Shown in pieces: positions 44,400 to 52,328 of a DNA stretch of 64,000 bases. The stretch lies in NCBI RefSeq assembly GCF_011516635.5, contig NZ_CP096255.1, positions 9,187,501 to 9,251,500 of the forward strand. Direction: 5' to 3'. The notes beneath the pieces are model-generated. The model saw only the letters and a program-made list of their open reading frames with translations, had not been told where the DNA came from and ran no database searches. The position numbers and the translations under genes were made by a program. The stretch is from Bradyrhizobium barranii subsp. apii (GTDB lineage Bacteria; Pseudomonadota; Alphaproteobacteria; Rhizobiales; Xanthobacteraceae). Every line of letters begins with the position of its first letter. Positions within the stretch are counted from its first letter, which is position 1.

Positions 44400-45953
44400 T
44401 TACCCCGCAGAGATCAGGGACCCATACCGAATGTCGGCGTCACCTCGCTGGGCATGCTGGATTTCTCCGCGTTTTACCTTCTCGAGATAGGACCTGAACC
44501 AAGCGATCGCCGACTTCTCTATGAACTCATGCGCGTATCGATCGACCGGTTCGATTCCGGCCCTGATCAGATTGCTCTTCGGGCAACCGCCGATCTTGGC
44601 CACGAACACCGCATGGCAGTCATTTACGCTTCGGATGATGGTCGAAAGCCTATCCCCCTCGCCATAGCCGCCCTGGCAGTAGACATCCACGCGCCGGTGG
44701 CCGACGAATTTGGCGCCGGATGTGGAAATTTCGTACACCTGAAACTCTTTTGCATGTCCAAAGTGCTCGTTGATCAGCCCCGAGCCTTTGGTTGCAACCG
44801 CAACCAGAACGGTGATTTCGCTCATCTCGCCGGCGAACTCCGCGAGGCCCTCTCGGCTGGCCGCGACTTTGGCGGCACGCTCAGCCTCTACCTTTTCTTG
44901 ATAAGCTTTGCGCATCTCGGGGTCATATTTGACATCCATTTTCATGACTCGGTCGATGTTGAACTCGCTTCCGCGATCCGCTCCGACCAGACCCACCGCA
45001 TCGGCGCGGCACTGACGGCAATGCCGCATCATGTTTACCCCTCCCTCACAAGCATCCTGCAGTGCCTTCAGTGCCTGAGCCGTCGGACCTCGTTGACCGT
45101 TGAGGCCGAATACTGTGCCGTACTCGGGCGCCGAGATCAGCGGCATGATATTGTGAAGGAAGGCTCCGCGCGACTTCACCGCCTTGTTGACCTCGACAAG
45201 GTGATGGTCATTGATATGCGGGATCATTACCGAGTTGACCTTGCATAGGATACCCCGCTCGCTAAGCATCTCGAGACCCTGTAGCTGACGATCGGTGAGT
45301 ATCCTTGCCGCGTCGATGCCAACGTAGCGCCTGTGGCTGAAGAAGATCCACGGATAGATCTTTGCGCCGATTTCAGGATCGATCGTGTTAATGGTGATGG
45401 TGACGTGCTCGATCTTGGACTTGGCGATGGTGTCAACATAGTCCGGCAGGGCCAATCCGTTGGTCGACAGACACAGCTTGATGTCGGGAGCCGCCTTGGC
45501 GACCAGGTCGAACGTCTTGAATGTTTTTTCTGGATTGGCCAACGGATCGCCGGGACCAGCGATGCCAAGCACAGTCGTCTGCGGAATGATGGTCGCGACC
45601 GCGAGCACTTTTTTCACCGCCTGCTCGGGGGTGAGCTTCTCGCTCACCACGCCCGGACGCGATTCATTGGCGCAATCATATTTGCGGTTGCAGTAGTTGC
45701 ACTGGATGTTGCAGGCCGGAGCCACCGCGACATGCATACGGGCGTAGTGATGATGTGCCCCTTCGCTGTAGCAGGGATGCTTCTTCACCTTTTCCCAAAT
45801 CTCGGCCGGCAGTTCGCCGTGGGCCGCCCGTGAGCGGCAGCTCGCCTGGCCTGTGTTGACCGACGTGCCGCAGCCCCTGTGCTCGGCGGTGGGCCGCATC
45901 ATCTTGTCCAATGAACCTTCGACATATCTGCCGTGCCCAACGACCGCGTTCAT
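44400..45953 (-). CDS. nifB: NifB, FeMo-cofactor core synthase (radical SAM)
   Basis: About 517 residues. Radical SAM motif CNIQCNYCNRKYDCANESRP (CxxxCxxC), GIAGPGDPLANPEKT, and the NifB-type CRQCRADAVGLVG. The C-terminal domain is NifX/NafY-like (ITVLVAVATKGSGLINEHFG), as in proteobacterial NifB fusions. It builds the 8Fe-9S-C precursor (NifB-co) for NifEN. Start: GGGGAG touches the ATG at 45959 and is well spaced for the ATG at 45953, so I prefer the latter. A sigma-54 promoter lies at 46023-46037. Confidence 0.95.
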   Translation of the reverse strand: MNAVVGHGRYVEGSLDKMMRPTAEHRGCGTSVNTGQASCRSRAAHGELPAEIWEKVKKHPCYSEGAHHHYARMHVAVAPACNIQCNYCNRKYDCANESRPGVVSEKLTPEQAVKKVLAVATIIPQTTVLGIAGPGDPLANPEKTFKTFDLVAKAAPDIKLCLSTNGLALPDYVDTIAKSKIEHVTITINTIDPEIGAKIYPWIFFSHRRYVGIDAARILTDRQLQGLEMLSERGILCKVNSVMIPHINDHHLVEVNKAVKSRGAFLHNIMPLISAPEYGTVFGLNGQRGPTAQALKALQDACEGGVNMMRHCRQCRADAVGLVGADRGSEFNIDRVMKMDVKYDPEMRKAYQEKVEAERAAKVAASREGLAEFAGEMSEITVLVAVATKGSGLINEHFGHAKEFQVYEISTSGAKFVGHRRVDVYCQGGYGEGDRLSTIIRSVNDCHAVFVAKIGGCPKSNLIRAGIEPVDRYAHEFIEKSAIAWFRSYLEKVKRGEIQHAQRGDADIRYGSLISAG

Positions 45954-46022
45954 TTTCATCTCCCCGTGCAGGCATCATCGGCCTTCCAAGACCAATCCTG
46001 AGAACGCCTCATGAGGGGAGTA

Positions 46023-46037
46023 GCAACTCACATGCCA
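46023..46037 (-). promoter_or_regulatory. Sigma-54 (-24/-12) promoter of nifB
   Basis: On the minus strand TGGCATGTGAGTTGC: GG and GC elements with the correct 10-base spacing, followed by TACTCC. It is about 65-70 bases before the nifB start and fits RpoN/NifA control. Confidence 0.8.
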
Positions 46038-46140
46038 TAGCGGAAACGGTGACGTTGCAGCCCTACTTAAACAGTCAGCGGTAATGATCGATATTGATAC
46101 TAGAATAGCAACAAAGCGCATGTTGGAAATGCGGCAGGCA

Positions 46141-46156
46141 CGTCGTGATTCAGACA
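46141..46156. promoter_or_regulatory. Candidate NifA upstream site of nifB
   Basis: CGT-N10-ACA, one mismatch from the NifA site TGT-N10-ACA, about 105 bases upstream of the -24 element. Weak by itself; position is appropriate. Confidence 0.35.
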
Positions 46157-46334
46157 CAGAGATCCGTGGATGGTGCATTCATACTCGCGCTAGGCGCCGG
46201 GATCCTTGCTCTATCTGCGTGGTTTTGCGCGCTGCTGCCGGCCACAAATGGGTCGATACTTCTGGCGATCCGACGGTCACAGCGCCGTTAATTGATGAGC
46301 ATTATCCCCAACGCGCGAGCGAGCCAAATCGGTG

Positions 46335-46718
46335 TCAGGCCTTGCTTGAGCTGAACACGGCGCTCGTTGCATTGAGAAGACGCTCGGATCGACGATTGTA
46401 TCGTGGTATCGGCAGGAACGCCTGATGATCTTCGCCGCATTGCTTCGCAATAGCGATAGTTGAAGCGAGAGCAAGAAAGCTCCGTTCGGTCCGCCTTTCC
46501 TTGATGGCGTCTGGCAACTGAACCACGATGCTGCCATAGCGAGCAGCCGCCAAGAGCTTCCTGATCTCTGGCTGCAATATGTCGAGGCACTGATCGGAAT
46601 CGAGATCGAGACACCGAAGCCCGGCAACGATACTATCGACCTCCTGGCCAAGCAGGTCAGCGAAACGATATTAGCAATTCTCTCCAATGCCGATGTAGAA
46701 GATTGGGCTCATGTTCAT
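46335..46718 (-). pseudogene. nif-linked hypothetical gene with an early in-frame stop
   Basis: The frame starts MNMSPIFYIGIGENC at 46718, overlapping the nifT stop (ATGA), meets TAA at 46671-46673, and continues in the same frame as YRFADLLGQEVDSIVAGLRC, LDILQPEIRKLLAAARYGSI and VVQLPDAIKERRTERSFLAL to the real stop at 46335. One base change (for example CAA or CGA) would give a 127-residue protein. I know of an uncharacterised gene at this place between fixU and nifB in Bradyrhizobium. Translation could restart downstream, but no good start is seen. Confidence 0.6.
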
Positions 46719-46939
46719 GGATCTTTCCCGTTCTCGCCCCGTTTTTTGGCATTGATTGTGATCGGCAATGGTGTGTCGCTCGCCATCTCGGGTAAATCGA
46801 GCACCCAGCCATTAGCTATCTTGATCCAGCCGCCCCAGAGCGACTCGTACTCAGATTCCACGATCGGCTCTTCGAGATCCTTTTTTGGCACGTAGATCGA
46901 CAGGCCCGCGTCTGACGAGCGGCGGATCATGATTTTCAC
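46715..46939 (-). CDS. nifT: NifT/FixU protein
   Basis: 74 residues starting with GTG (VKIMIRRSSDAGLSIYVPKK), then DLEEPIVESEYESLWGGWI, IANGWVLDLPEMASDTPLPI. This is the complete NifT/FixU family pattern; its role in fixation is unknown and often dispensable. The GTG overlaps the nifS stop (GTGA). An ATG-initiated longer frame to 47035 lies inside nifS and is not credible. Confidence 0.9.
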   Translation of the reverse strand: MKIMIRRSSDAGLSIYVPKKDLEEPIVESEYESLWGGWIKIANGWVLDLPEMASDTPLPITINAKKRGENGKDP

Positions 46940-48129
46940 AAGCTCAACTCCCTCGACTGTGACGCATAGCTGGGCGGAGCGCCAGACTCCCGCGAGGTGG
47001 CACGCAAGCGAGCAACAATTTCTGACAGAGCGCACACGACCTCGTCAACCTCCGCGACGGTGGTTTCACGCGAGAGAGAAAAGCGCACCGCGCCGCGCAT
47101 CCTCCACGCCGGCACCTGCATGGCGCGCAGAACGTGCGACGGCACCATTGAGCCGGAGCTGCAGGCTGATCCGAGCGACACGGCAATGCCCGCACGATTG
47201 AGATGATGGACGACTGCTTCGCCTTCGAGATGATCGAAAGCGATATTGGCTGTGTTCGCTAACCGGTTGTTGACATCGCCGAGCGCAAAGCATTCGCCAT
47301 TATGTAAGATCCCCTGCTCCAGACGGTCGCGCAATGCACCAATGCGAACGCGCTCCGGCTCGAGCCGCTCCACAGCAAGCTCCGCAGCCCTTCCAAGACC
47401 GACGATGCCGGGAATATTTTCCGTTCCGCCGCGGCGCCGCCTTTCCTGTGATCCGCCCCAGATCAGGGGTCGGAATTTTGTCCCTTTGCGCAGGTAGAGC
47501 GCGCCCATTCCTTTGGGACCGTGCAATTTGTGTGCGGACAGCGACAACATATCGATCGCACTGTCCCTTAGGTCGACGCGCAGCTTGCCTATGGCCTGGA
47601 CCGCATCGGTATGGAACAGTGCGCCCGCCTCACGTGCCAAGCCGGCTAAAAACTCCACGGGAAAAATGGTGCCGGTCTCGTTGTTCGCCCACATAATCGA
47701 GGCGATCGCTGTGCGTGGCCCGAGCGCGCAGCGAAAGGCCTCGACGTCAAGCCAGCCGTGGGCATCTACGGGTATGATATGCGTCTTGACACCTCTTGTC
47801 GCCAGTTGCTCGACCAGCGCAAGCACGGCGGAATGCTCAACCGAGGTCGTGACAATCTCGTCGCGACCATCTTGGGTGGCAAGCGCAGAAAGAATGGCGG
47901 CATTATTGGCCTCGGTTCCACCGGAGGTAAAAGCGATTTCATGATCGTAGGCATTCCCTAGCAAAGCCTGCAAGCTACGCCGCGCCTGCTTCAGCGCGGC
48001 CGCGGCCTCGCCGCCAAAGGCGTGGGCCGAGGAGGCATTTCCGAACTGCTCGGTAAAGAACGGCAACATGGCTTGCACGACGGATGGATCGGTCCGCGTC
48101 GTCGCATTGTTGTCTAGATAAACCGGCAT
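46936..48129 (-). CDS. nifS: NifS cysteine desulfurase
   Basis: 397 residues, MPVYLDNNATTRTDPSVVQA. PLP-dependent fold with FTSGGTEANNAAI, the Schiff-base lysine in DMLSLSAHKLHGPKGMGALY, RRRRGGTENIPGIVGLGRA, and the active-site cysteine in LGSACSSGSMVPSHVL. It releases sulfur from cysteine for nitrogenase Fe-S clusters. Start at 48129 (GGGGATCAA upstream), though the frame opens at 48144. It overlaps nifT and follows the Nfu-like gene in the iscA operon. Confidence 0.95.
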   Translation of the reverse strand: MPVYLDNNATTRTDPSVVQAMLPFFTEQFGNASSAHAFGGEAAAALKQARRSLQALLGNAYDHEIAFTSGGTEANNAAILSALATQDGRDEIVTTSVEHSAVLALVEQLATRGVKTHIIPVDAHGWLDVEAFRCALGPRTAIASIMWANNETGTIFPVEFLAGLAREAGALFHTDAVQAIGKLRVDLRDSAIDMLSLSAHKLHGPKGMGALYLRKGTKFRPLIWGGSQERRRRGGTENIPGIVGLGRAAELAVERLEPERVRIGALRDRLEQGILHNGECFALGDVNNRLANTANIAFDHLEGEAVVHHLNRAGIAVSLGSACSSGSMVPSHVLRAMQVPAWRMRGAVRFSLSRETTVAEVDEVVCALSEIVARLRATSRESGAPPSYASQSRELSL

Positions 48130-48175
48130 TTGATCCCCATTCAATCCCGCGTCTTACCTGCAACAACAACCGTGA

Positions 48176-48430
48176 TCAGGCGGACGAATTCGACGAGCCT
48201 GTCGCCAGCTGCACTTGAACGCCTTCCAGCGTCATCCTCAAGAGCTTAAAGAGCGCGCAGGCACGGGTTGCGCCTACCATGATCTTGCTGCCATCAATTC
48301 CAATCAACTGATAGTCGGCGCCACTGCGTTGCAGATTCGCACGGATCTCCTCAATTACAGCGGGGATGCGTCCCGCTCGGCCGGTCGAGATCGCCGTCAA
48401 TTGCCTCAGTTGTTCGGGTTCCGCCAGCAT
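48176..48430 (-). CDS. NifU C-terminal (Nfu) domain protein lacking the CxxC pair
   Basis: 84 residues: RIPAVIEEIRANLQRSGADY, QLIGIDGSKIMVGATRACAL, FKLLRMTLEGVQVQLA. The fold pattern is that of the Nfu/NifU C-terminal domain, but the usual CxxC that holds a transient [4Fe-4S] cluster is C-A-L-F here, with only one cysteine in the protein. The N-terminal scaffold domains of NifU are absent. It may be a degenerate carrier or a partner-binding remnant; it is intact as a reading frame and sits between iscA and nifS. Confidence 0.75.
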   Translation of the reverse strand: MLAEPEQLRQLTAISTGRAGRIPAVIEEIRANLQRSGADYQLIGIDGSKIMVGATRACALFKLLRMTLEGVQVQLATGSSNSSA

Positions 48431-48449
48431 GTTTTGACGCCTTTTCTTA

Positions 48450-48770
48450 TCAGCTGAACGATTTGCCGCAGGAGCAGCTCGAAGTGGCGGTTGGGTTATT
48501 AAAAGTGAAGCCTGGGCTCTCCAGCGCCATCACGAAATCGATGGTTGTGCCGACCAGATGGTCATGGCTCTTGTTGTGGACAAACACCTTCACACCGTCA
48601 CACTCGATCACCGTGTCGTCAGGCTTCGGCTCCTCGGCCAGACCCATCATGTATTTGAGTCCGTTGCAGCCGCCTGCCTCGACCATAATGCGCAACCCGC
48701 TTGCTGGCTGCGCCGATGACGACATTGCGCCCCTGACCGCATTCACTGCGCTATCCGTTAGCTTGATCAT
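48450..48770 (-). CDS. IscA/HesB-like iron-sulfur carrier, nif-specific
   Basis: 106 residues, MIKLTDSAVNAVRGAMSSSA. A-type carrier cysteines: Cys in VEAGGCNGLKYMMGL, and the C-terminal pair in SSCSCGKSF. It receives clusters from a scaffold and passes them to nitrogenase-related proteins. The start at 48770 follows GAGAGAGGCC. First gene of the iscA-nfu-nifS-nifT unit; a sigma-54 promoter lies 37 bases upstream. Confidence 0.9.
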   Translation of the reverse strand: MIKLTDSAVNAVRGAMSSSAQPASGLRIMVEAGGCNGLKYMMGLAEEPKPDDTVIECDGVKVFVHNKSHDHLVGTTIDFVMALESPGFTFNNPTATSSCSCGKSFS

Positions 48771-48806
48771 GGCCTCTCTCAACTGCTTAGCTTTGCCTGC
48801 TGAAGG

Positions 48807-48821
48807 GCAAGTCATGTGCCA
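48807..48821 (-). promoter_or_regulatory. Sigma-54 (-24/-12) promoter of the iscA-nifS unit
   Basis: Minus-strand TGGCACATGACTTGC, a full match to TGGCAC-N5-TTGC. No perfect TGT-N10-ACA NifA site was found in the 220 bases upstream; the closest is TGT-N10-ACT at 48864. Confidence 0.85.
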
Positions 48822-49042
48822 GCGAGAGGACGCTTGATGATGCTTACCTTTCCGGATCGCACCTGTTGGCTTTTGAACTCGTGTCGGGTTTCTTTCAAAG
48901 CTACTTGAGGCAATCGCAGCCCACTTACGCCTTTCTTATCTAAGATACGCCGAAGGCCGCCACGCATGCGACGGCAAGCATTTTGCATTGCATTCGCACC
49001 GGCCAAGTCGTCGGTGAGGAGCTTAGATCGAGGACGATTTTA

Positions 49043-49642
49043 ATGACTGCAATCGAAAACACCGCACTCGGCAGACTTGAGAAGGAGGGGCGCCTGCTCA
49101 ATGCCGTACTCAAAGGCGGGACCACCAAGCCGGGCCGGTTCGGCTTTCGCGGCGATGTCGCACTGAAATTCCAGACCCAGGTCGCCGACGAGAAGCGACC
49201 GCCGGACTATTCCATCGAGCAGGTTCTAACGATCGCGCAGGAAGGCACTATTCCGGTGCTGGCAGGGTATCTGCATTCCTTCGCGTATCTGGCTGACGTC
49301 GCAGCCGTCCTTGACGGCGCCTTAAGCCCGAATGGCAGCTATTTCATATTCTGCAACAACATAGATTTGCTGGCGAAATACCGAATCAAGCTCGGTGATA
49401 TTACCTTCCACGTCTTACCGTGTGATGAATCCACCGTTTGGAAGGAGATGATGGACCTGGTCGGAGTCAGCAAGGACGACATCAAGAAGCTCGATGCGGG
49501 CGGCAAGCTTGATTACCTGCTCGATGCGGCAAACGACATCGAGCTGTCCGATCTTGAGCTATCCTATGACGAGATCTCGTACGAAGACGGGCTCAAGAGG
49601 ATGGAACCCGTGAAAAACCGTAACGAAAACCGGCCGGTCTGA
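49043..49642 (+). CDS. Hypothetical protein, plus strand within the nif region
   Basis: 199 residues from MTAIENTALGRLEKEGRLLN. Central part: KRPPDYSIEQVLTIAQEGTI, YLHSFAYLADVAAVLDGALS, SYFIFCNNIDLLAKYRIKLG. C-terminal half is acidic (YLLDAANDIELSDLELSYDE). No family recognised. GAGGA lies upstream of the ATG. It is the only plus-strand gene here, divergent from iscA and convergent with the Rieske gene. The reading frame is clean and codon use looks native. Confidence 0.7.
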   Translation: MTAIENTALGRLEKEGRLLNAVLKGGTTKPGRFGFRGDVALKFQTQVADEKRPPDYSIEQVLTIAQEGTIPVLAGYLHSFAYLADVAAVLDGALSPNGSYFIFCNNIDLLAKYRIKLGDITFHVLPCDESTVWKEMMDLVGVSKDDIKKLDAGGKLDYLLDAANDIELSDLELSYDEISYEDGLKRMEPVKNRNENRPV

Positions 49643-49651
49643 ACGCAGCCT

Positions 49652-50047
49652 TCATTCGTTGGGAAGCGCATCGTCTTCGACAAGAGGCATACCGACGACA
49701 CAGATATCACCATCCAGAACCGTCAACGCGATCGGCGTGAGCGCGCCCCCCTTACATGGACCTTCGACGCACCGTCCCGTGGCGAGCTCGAAGGTCGATC
49801 CGTGCTTGCCGCACATCAGCCGGATGCCGTATGGATCCAGGAATTCGTTCCAGTTCCAGTCCAGATTGACGCTGTTGTGCGGGCATTTATTGGCATAACC
49901 AAACACCTGCTTGCCCCACCGCACTACAACGATAGACCACGGCCGGTGACCGCCCTCGTCATCGACGACCATCAGATGGAAACCCATGGCCCGGCGGCTT
50001 GGAATGTCGTTAATGCCACAAATCGCATAGATTGCATCTGGCTGCAT
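49652..50047 (-). CDS. Rieske [2Fe-2S] ferredoxin-like protein
   Basis: 131 residues. First ligand pair in ANKCPHNSVNLDW (Cys, His), second in MCGKHGSTFELATGRC (Cys, His), giving CPH-xn-CGKH. Further ELATGRCVEGPCKGGALTPI is the usual Rieske loop. No transmembrane anchor, so a soluble electron carrier. Its place between nif units suggests a role in electron supply or redox sensing for nitrogen fixation (inference). No sigma-54 site was found upstream. Confidence 0.85.
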   Translation of the reverse strand: MQPDAIYAICGINDIPSRRAMGFHLMVVDDEGGHRPWSIVVVRWGKQVFGYANKCPHNSVNLDWNWNEFLDPYGIRLMCGKHGSTFELATGRCVEGPCKGGALTPIALTVLDGDICVVGMPLVEDDALPNE

Positions 50048-50693
50048 TCATTGCTCGTTTATTGCAGGACGCTCTTCATTTCGCGGGACGATCAAACATG
50101 CAAGAACCGTAGAAGAGCCAGAACCGCTCGGCTTTCTGACGATCCGACCTTAATGCTTCGTCAGTGCAGCGCAGCTGATTGGCGCAGGTGCACGATTGGG
50201 TCGGCTCCGCGCGAGCATCGAGGATTATTGCCTACTCCCTGCCCATTCGCAGCTGCAACTTTCGCGCGCCAACTTCTCCGACACCTTACTGAACTAAACG
50301 CAGTGGTTGCTCACTGATCGCCACAGCCTTTCCACTTGCGCCAACTAGACCAAATGACGCGGCGAATTGTGTCGCGATCGTCACCTTGGCATATAGTTTG
50401 ATCCGAAGCTTCCTTGAGCATATACCGCCCTCAACCCGCTCATATCATGACGCGCCGTTGCATTGGCTACACGATTGGGGCGCGGATTCGTACTCGATCT
50501 TCGTTGCACCGATTCCAGCTGCACGGCCCGCAAGCGCGAGAATATCATTACTTTCTGAATAGGATAGGCAGGCGAATGGGGCCGCACGCTGCTAACGAAC
50601 GCCCCCCTCGTGTAACGCTAGGACCTTCGCGGCGGCGCGTCTATTCACGAAACAGCCGTCATTTCCTGCCCAGGTCTCTTTATTGCGGCGGTT
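50048..50693. other. Intergenic region, no gene seen
   Basis: About 650 bases between the Rieske gene and nopP. Both neighbours are on the minus strand, so this holds the Rieske promoter and the nopP terminator. A plus-strand TGGCATATAGTTTGA at about 50389 looks like a sigma-54 site but has TTGA at -12 and no gene behind it. No repeat or tRNA found. Confidence 0.4.
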
Positions 50694-51545
50694 CTACTCC
50701 ATGCGCAATCCTTCGAGAGCTTGCTCCAAGTAGAATGACGGATCATCATCTGAAGAGGCCGCTTCGGCACTTTCGACACTTGCTTCAGAAGCGGTGTCAC
50801 TATCCTCGACCTTAGTAAGATACTTCGTAGGTTTGTCTACTCGCTGCCACTCGTTGCTCTCGTTTTTCGTCCACACTTCGGGGTGCTGGTTAGGATCAAG
50901 CGCCCAATAATTACGCCCCATGTGAACAAAACCCATTTCGGCCAGACGAGGTTCCATGCCCTCCAAGCCAGGACGTGACAAGACCAAGGGATGGTCGCCG
51001 TCCTGTCGCAGTTGATGCTCCAGCAGAATATCGCCCGCGTTCTCGACCAACGGATGAGTAACCCGAAGGTCAACCACGGACGTGATATCATTGCGTCCAA
51101 ACTGTTGCCGAAACTGCTCCCCCTTGATTCGAGCCGGCCCACCTGCTCTTAAAAGCCCGACAGTTTCGTCACCCAACTGATAGCTGTAGAATCGTGCTGG
51201 CTTGCTTGGATCATCGTAAGTGTGGAGGTAGCTTCCAGCAACCATTCCTACGCGCCGAGCCTTCCCGGACACGAAATCCGAGTACTCTTCTGGGTTACTG
51301 GCGATGTGCCTGATGTCACCGCCCAAAAATCTCCTCACACCCTCCGCGAAGGAAGATCGATCGATCTCTATGATCGGCGGATCGGAAGCCAGAGAGTATG
51401 GCGTCGTTGTCACCGACGACGACGCACCGGGCTCCATGCCGGCAACTGTGTCCGCAAATCGCGGGCTCTCTCCCTCATCTCCAGACTCATCAACGTGGCT
51501 GGCGCTCCCAGACTGGCTGGACGATCCGACGATTCTGCCATACAT
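50694..51545 (-). CDS. nopP: NopP-like type III secretion effector
   Basis: 283 residues. The N-terminal ~55 residues are Ser/Gly-rich and disordered (MYGRIVGSSSQSGSASHVDE), as usual for type III signals. The body has RFYSYQLGDETVGLLRAGGP, VDLRVTHPLVENAGDILLEH and LAEMGFVHMGRNYWALDPNQ, which I recognise as the NopP family. The tail is acidic. NopP proteins are injected into legume cells and can affect host range. In soybean bradyrhizobia a nopP gene sits near the nif cluster (recalled). Intact. Confidence 0.75.
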   Translation of the reverse strand: MYGRIVGSSSQSGSASHVDESGDEGESPRFADTVAGMEPGASSSVTTTPYSLASDPPIIEIDRSSFAEGVRRFLGGDIRHIASNPEEYSDFVSGKARRVGMVAGSYLHTYDDPSKPARFYSYQLGDETVGLLRAGGPARIKGEQFRQQFGRNDITSVVDLRVTHPLVENAGDILLEHQLRQDGDHPLVLSRPGLEGMEPRLAEMGFVHMGRNYWALDPNQHPEVWTKNESNEWQRVDKPTKYLTKVEDSDTASEASVESAEAASSDDDPSFYLEQALEGLRME

Positions 51546-52021
51546 CAGATTCGCTCTCCTCTCGGCACAATTGCACGCTGTATGAGCTCGTGCCGCACGA
51601 GCTCTGCGGAGGATGATATACAGGTTAGCTGACCATAACCTGACGCATAGGCGACCAATTTAGGCTCTTCCAATCCTCAAGGGAGCAGGCAAACAAATAA
51701 AGACGGTACCGTTCACCCGAGGAGCGTGCTCCCTCATCTGGATCAGCATTGCGCAATGCGTTATGACCTGAATCGCAATACACCTGCACGAAACGCTGAC
51801 CCCACTGCTAAGAGACTGATCTTCGAGACGGTGTTGTCACCCAAGGGTATGCGCTTGCCTTGCCGATCAAACAGTCTTAGCTGCAACGTCTCCGCTGCTG
51901 TGTCTTAATAACCGAAGCCGTCAGAGCATGCGGGTCTGATCTCCATCGCAGATCAAGTGATCAACAATGGATCTATTCCATTGCAAATATAGCGCCTGCC
52001 GCAAGCGGGCTAGGCCACCGG
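51546..52021. other. Intergenic region between nopP and fdxB
   Basis: About 475 bases. Holds the nopP promoter region and the end of the nifD operon. A short GC-rich inverted pattern (GCCCGC-TT-GCGGC) at about 51996-52012, just after the fdxB stop, could be a weak terminator. A 60-codon plus-strand frame at 51726 has no support. Confidence 0.4.
51609..51634 (-). promoter_or_regulatory. Possible degenerate tts box upstream of nopP
   Basis: On the minus strand the sequence opens GTCAGCTAACC, about 90 bases before the nopP start. GTCAGCT matches the first half of the TtsI-binding tts box; the second half is poor. Position favours it, sequence only partly. Confidence 0.3.
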
Positions 52022-52315
52022 TCAGGCAGCTTCGGCTGGGGCTGAAACATGGACCTGGCAATTGGCCGGACACACCCTGGCGCACGCGCCGCAGCCGATG
52101 CAGGCGCCCTGATCATTCAGAACCATGATCTTCTTTTCGATCTCATCGTCATCGTCAAGATCAACAAGTTCGCCGTCCTCGCTGATTCCCTTCAACGCCA
52201 TGACACCTCGGCCACACACCTTGAAACAGCGGCCACAGCCGATGCATTTTTTGGCGTCAATCGACGTCAGGTAGTCTGGCGTCCAGTCGCGGCCATCGCG
52301 CGCTGTAAGTGACAT
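52022..52315 (-). CDS. fdxB: FdxB, nif-specific ferredoxin III
   Basis: 97 residues. Two cluster motifs: KKCIGCGRCFKVCGRG near residue 24, and GACIGCGACARVCPANC near residue 72, separated by an acidic segment ELVDLDDDDEIEKK. This spacing defines the nif-specific ferredoxin III family found at the end of nifENX operons. Probably an electron donor in cofactor synthesis. Last gene of the nifD operon; starts 13 bases after the fused gene upstream. Confidence 0.92.
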   Translation of the reverse strand: MSLTARDGRDWTPDYLTSIDAKKCIGCGRCFKVCGRGVMALKGISEDGELVDLDDDDEIEKKIMVLNDQGACIGCGACARVCPANCQVHVSAPAEAA

Positions 52316-52328
52316 GAGTCGGCCCCTC

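Noticed and set aside
46084..46425. 113-codon plus-strand frame upstream of nifB
   Set aside because: No start signal, no family pattern, and it covers the nifB upstream control region and the end of the minus-strand nif-linked gene.
48812..49006. 64-codon minus-strand frame upstream of iscA
   Set aside because: It overlaps the sigma-54 promoter of iscA and has no plausible start or similarity.
50385..50402. Plus-strand TGGCATATAGTTTGA as a sigma-54 promoter
   Set aside because: The -12 GC is replaced by GA and no plus-strand gene follows.
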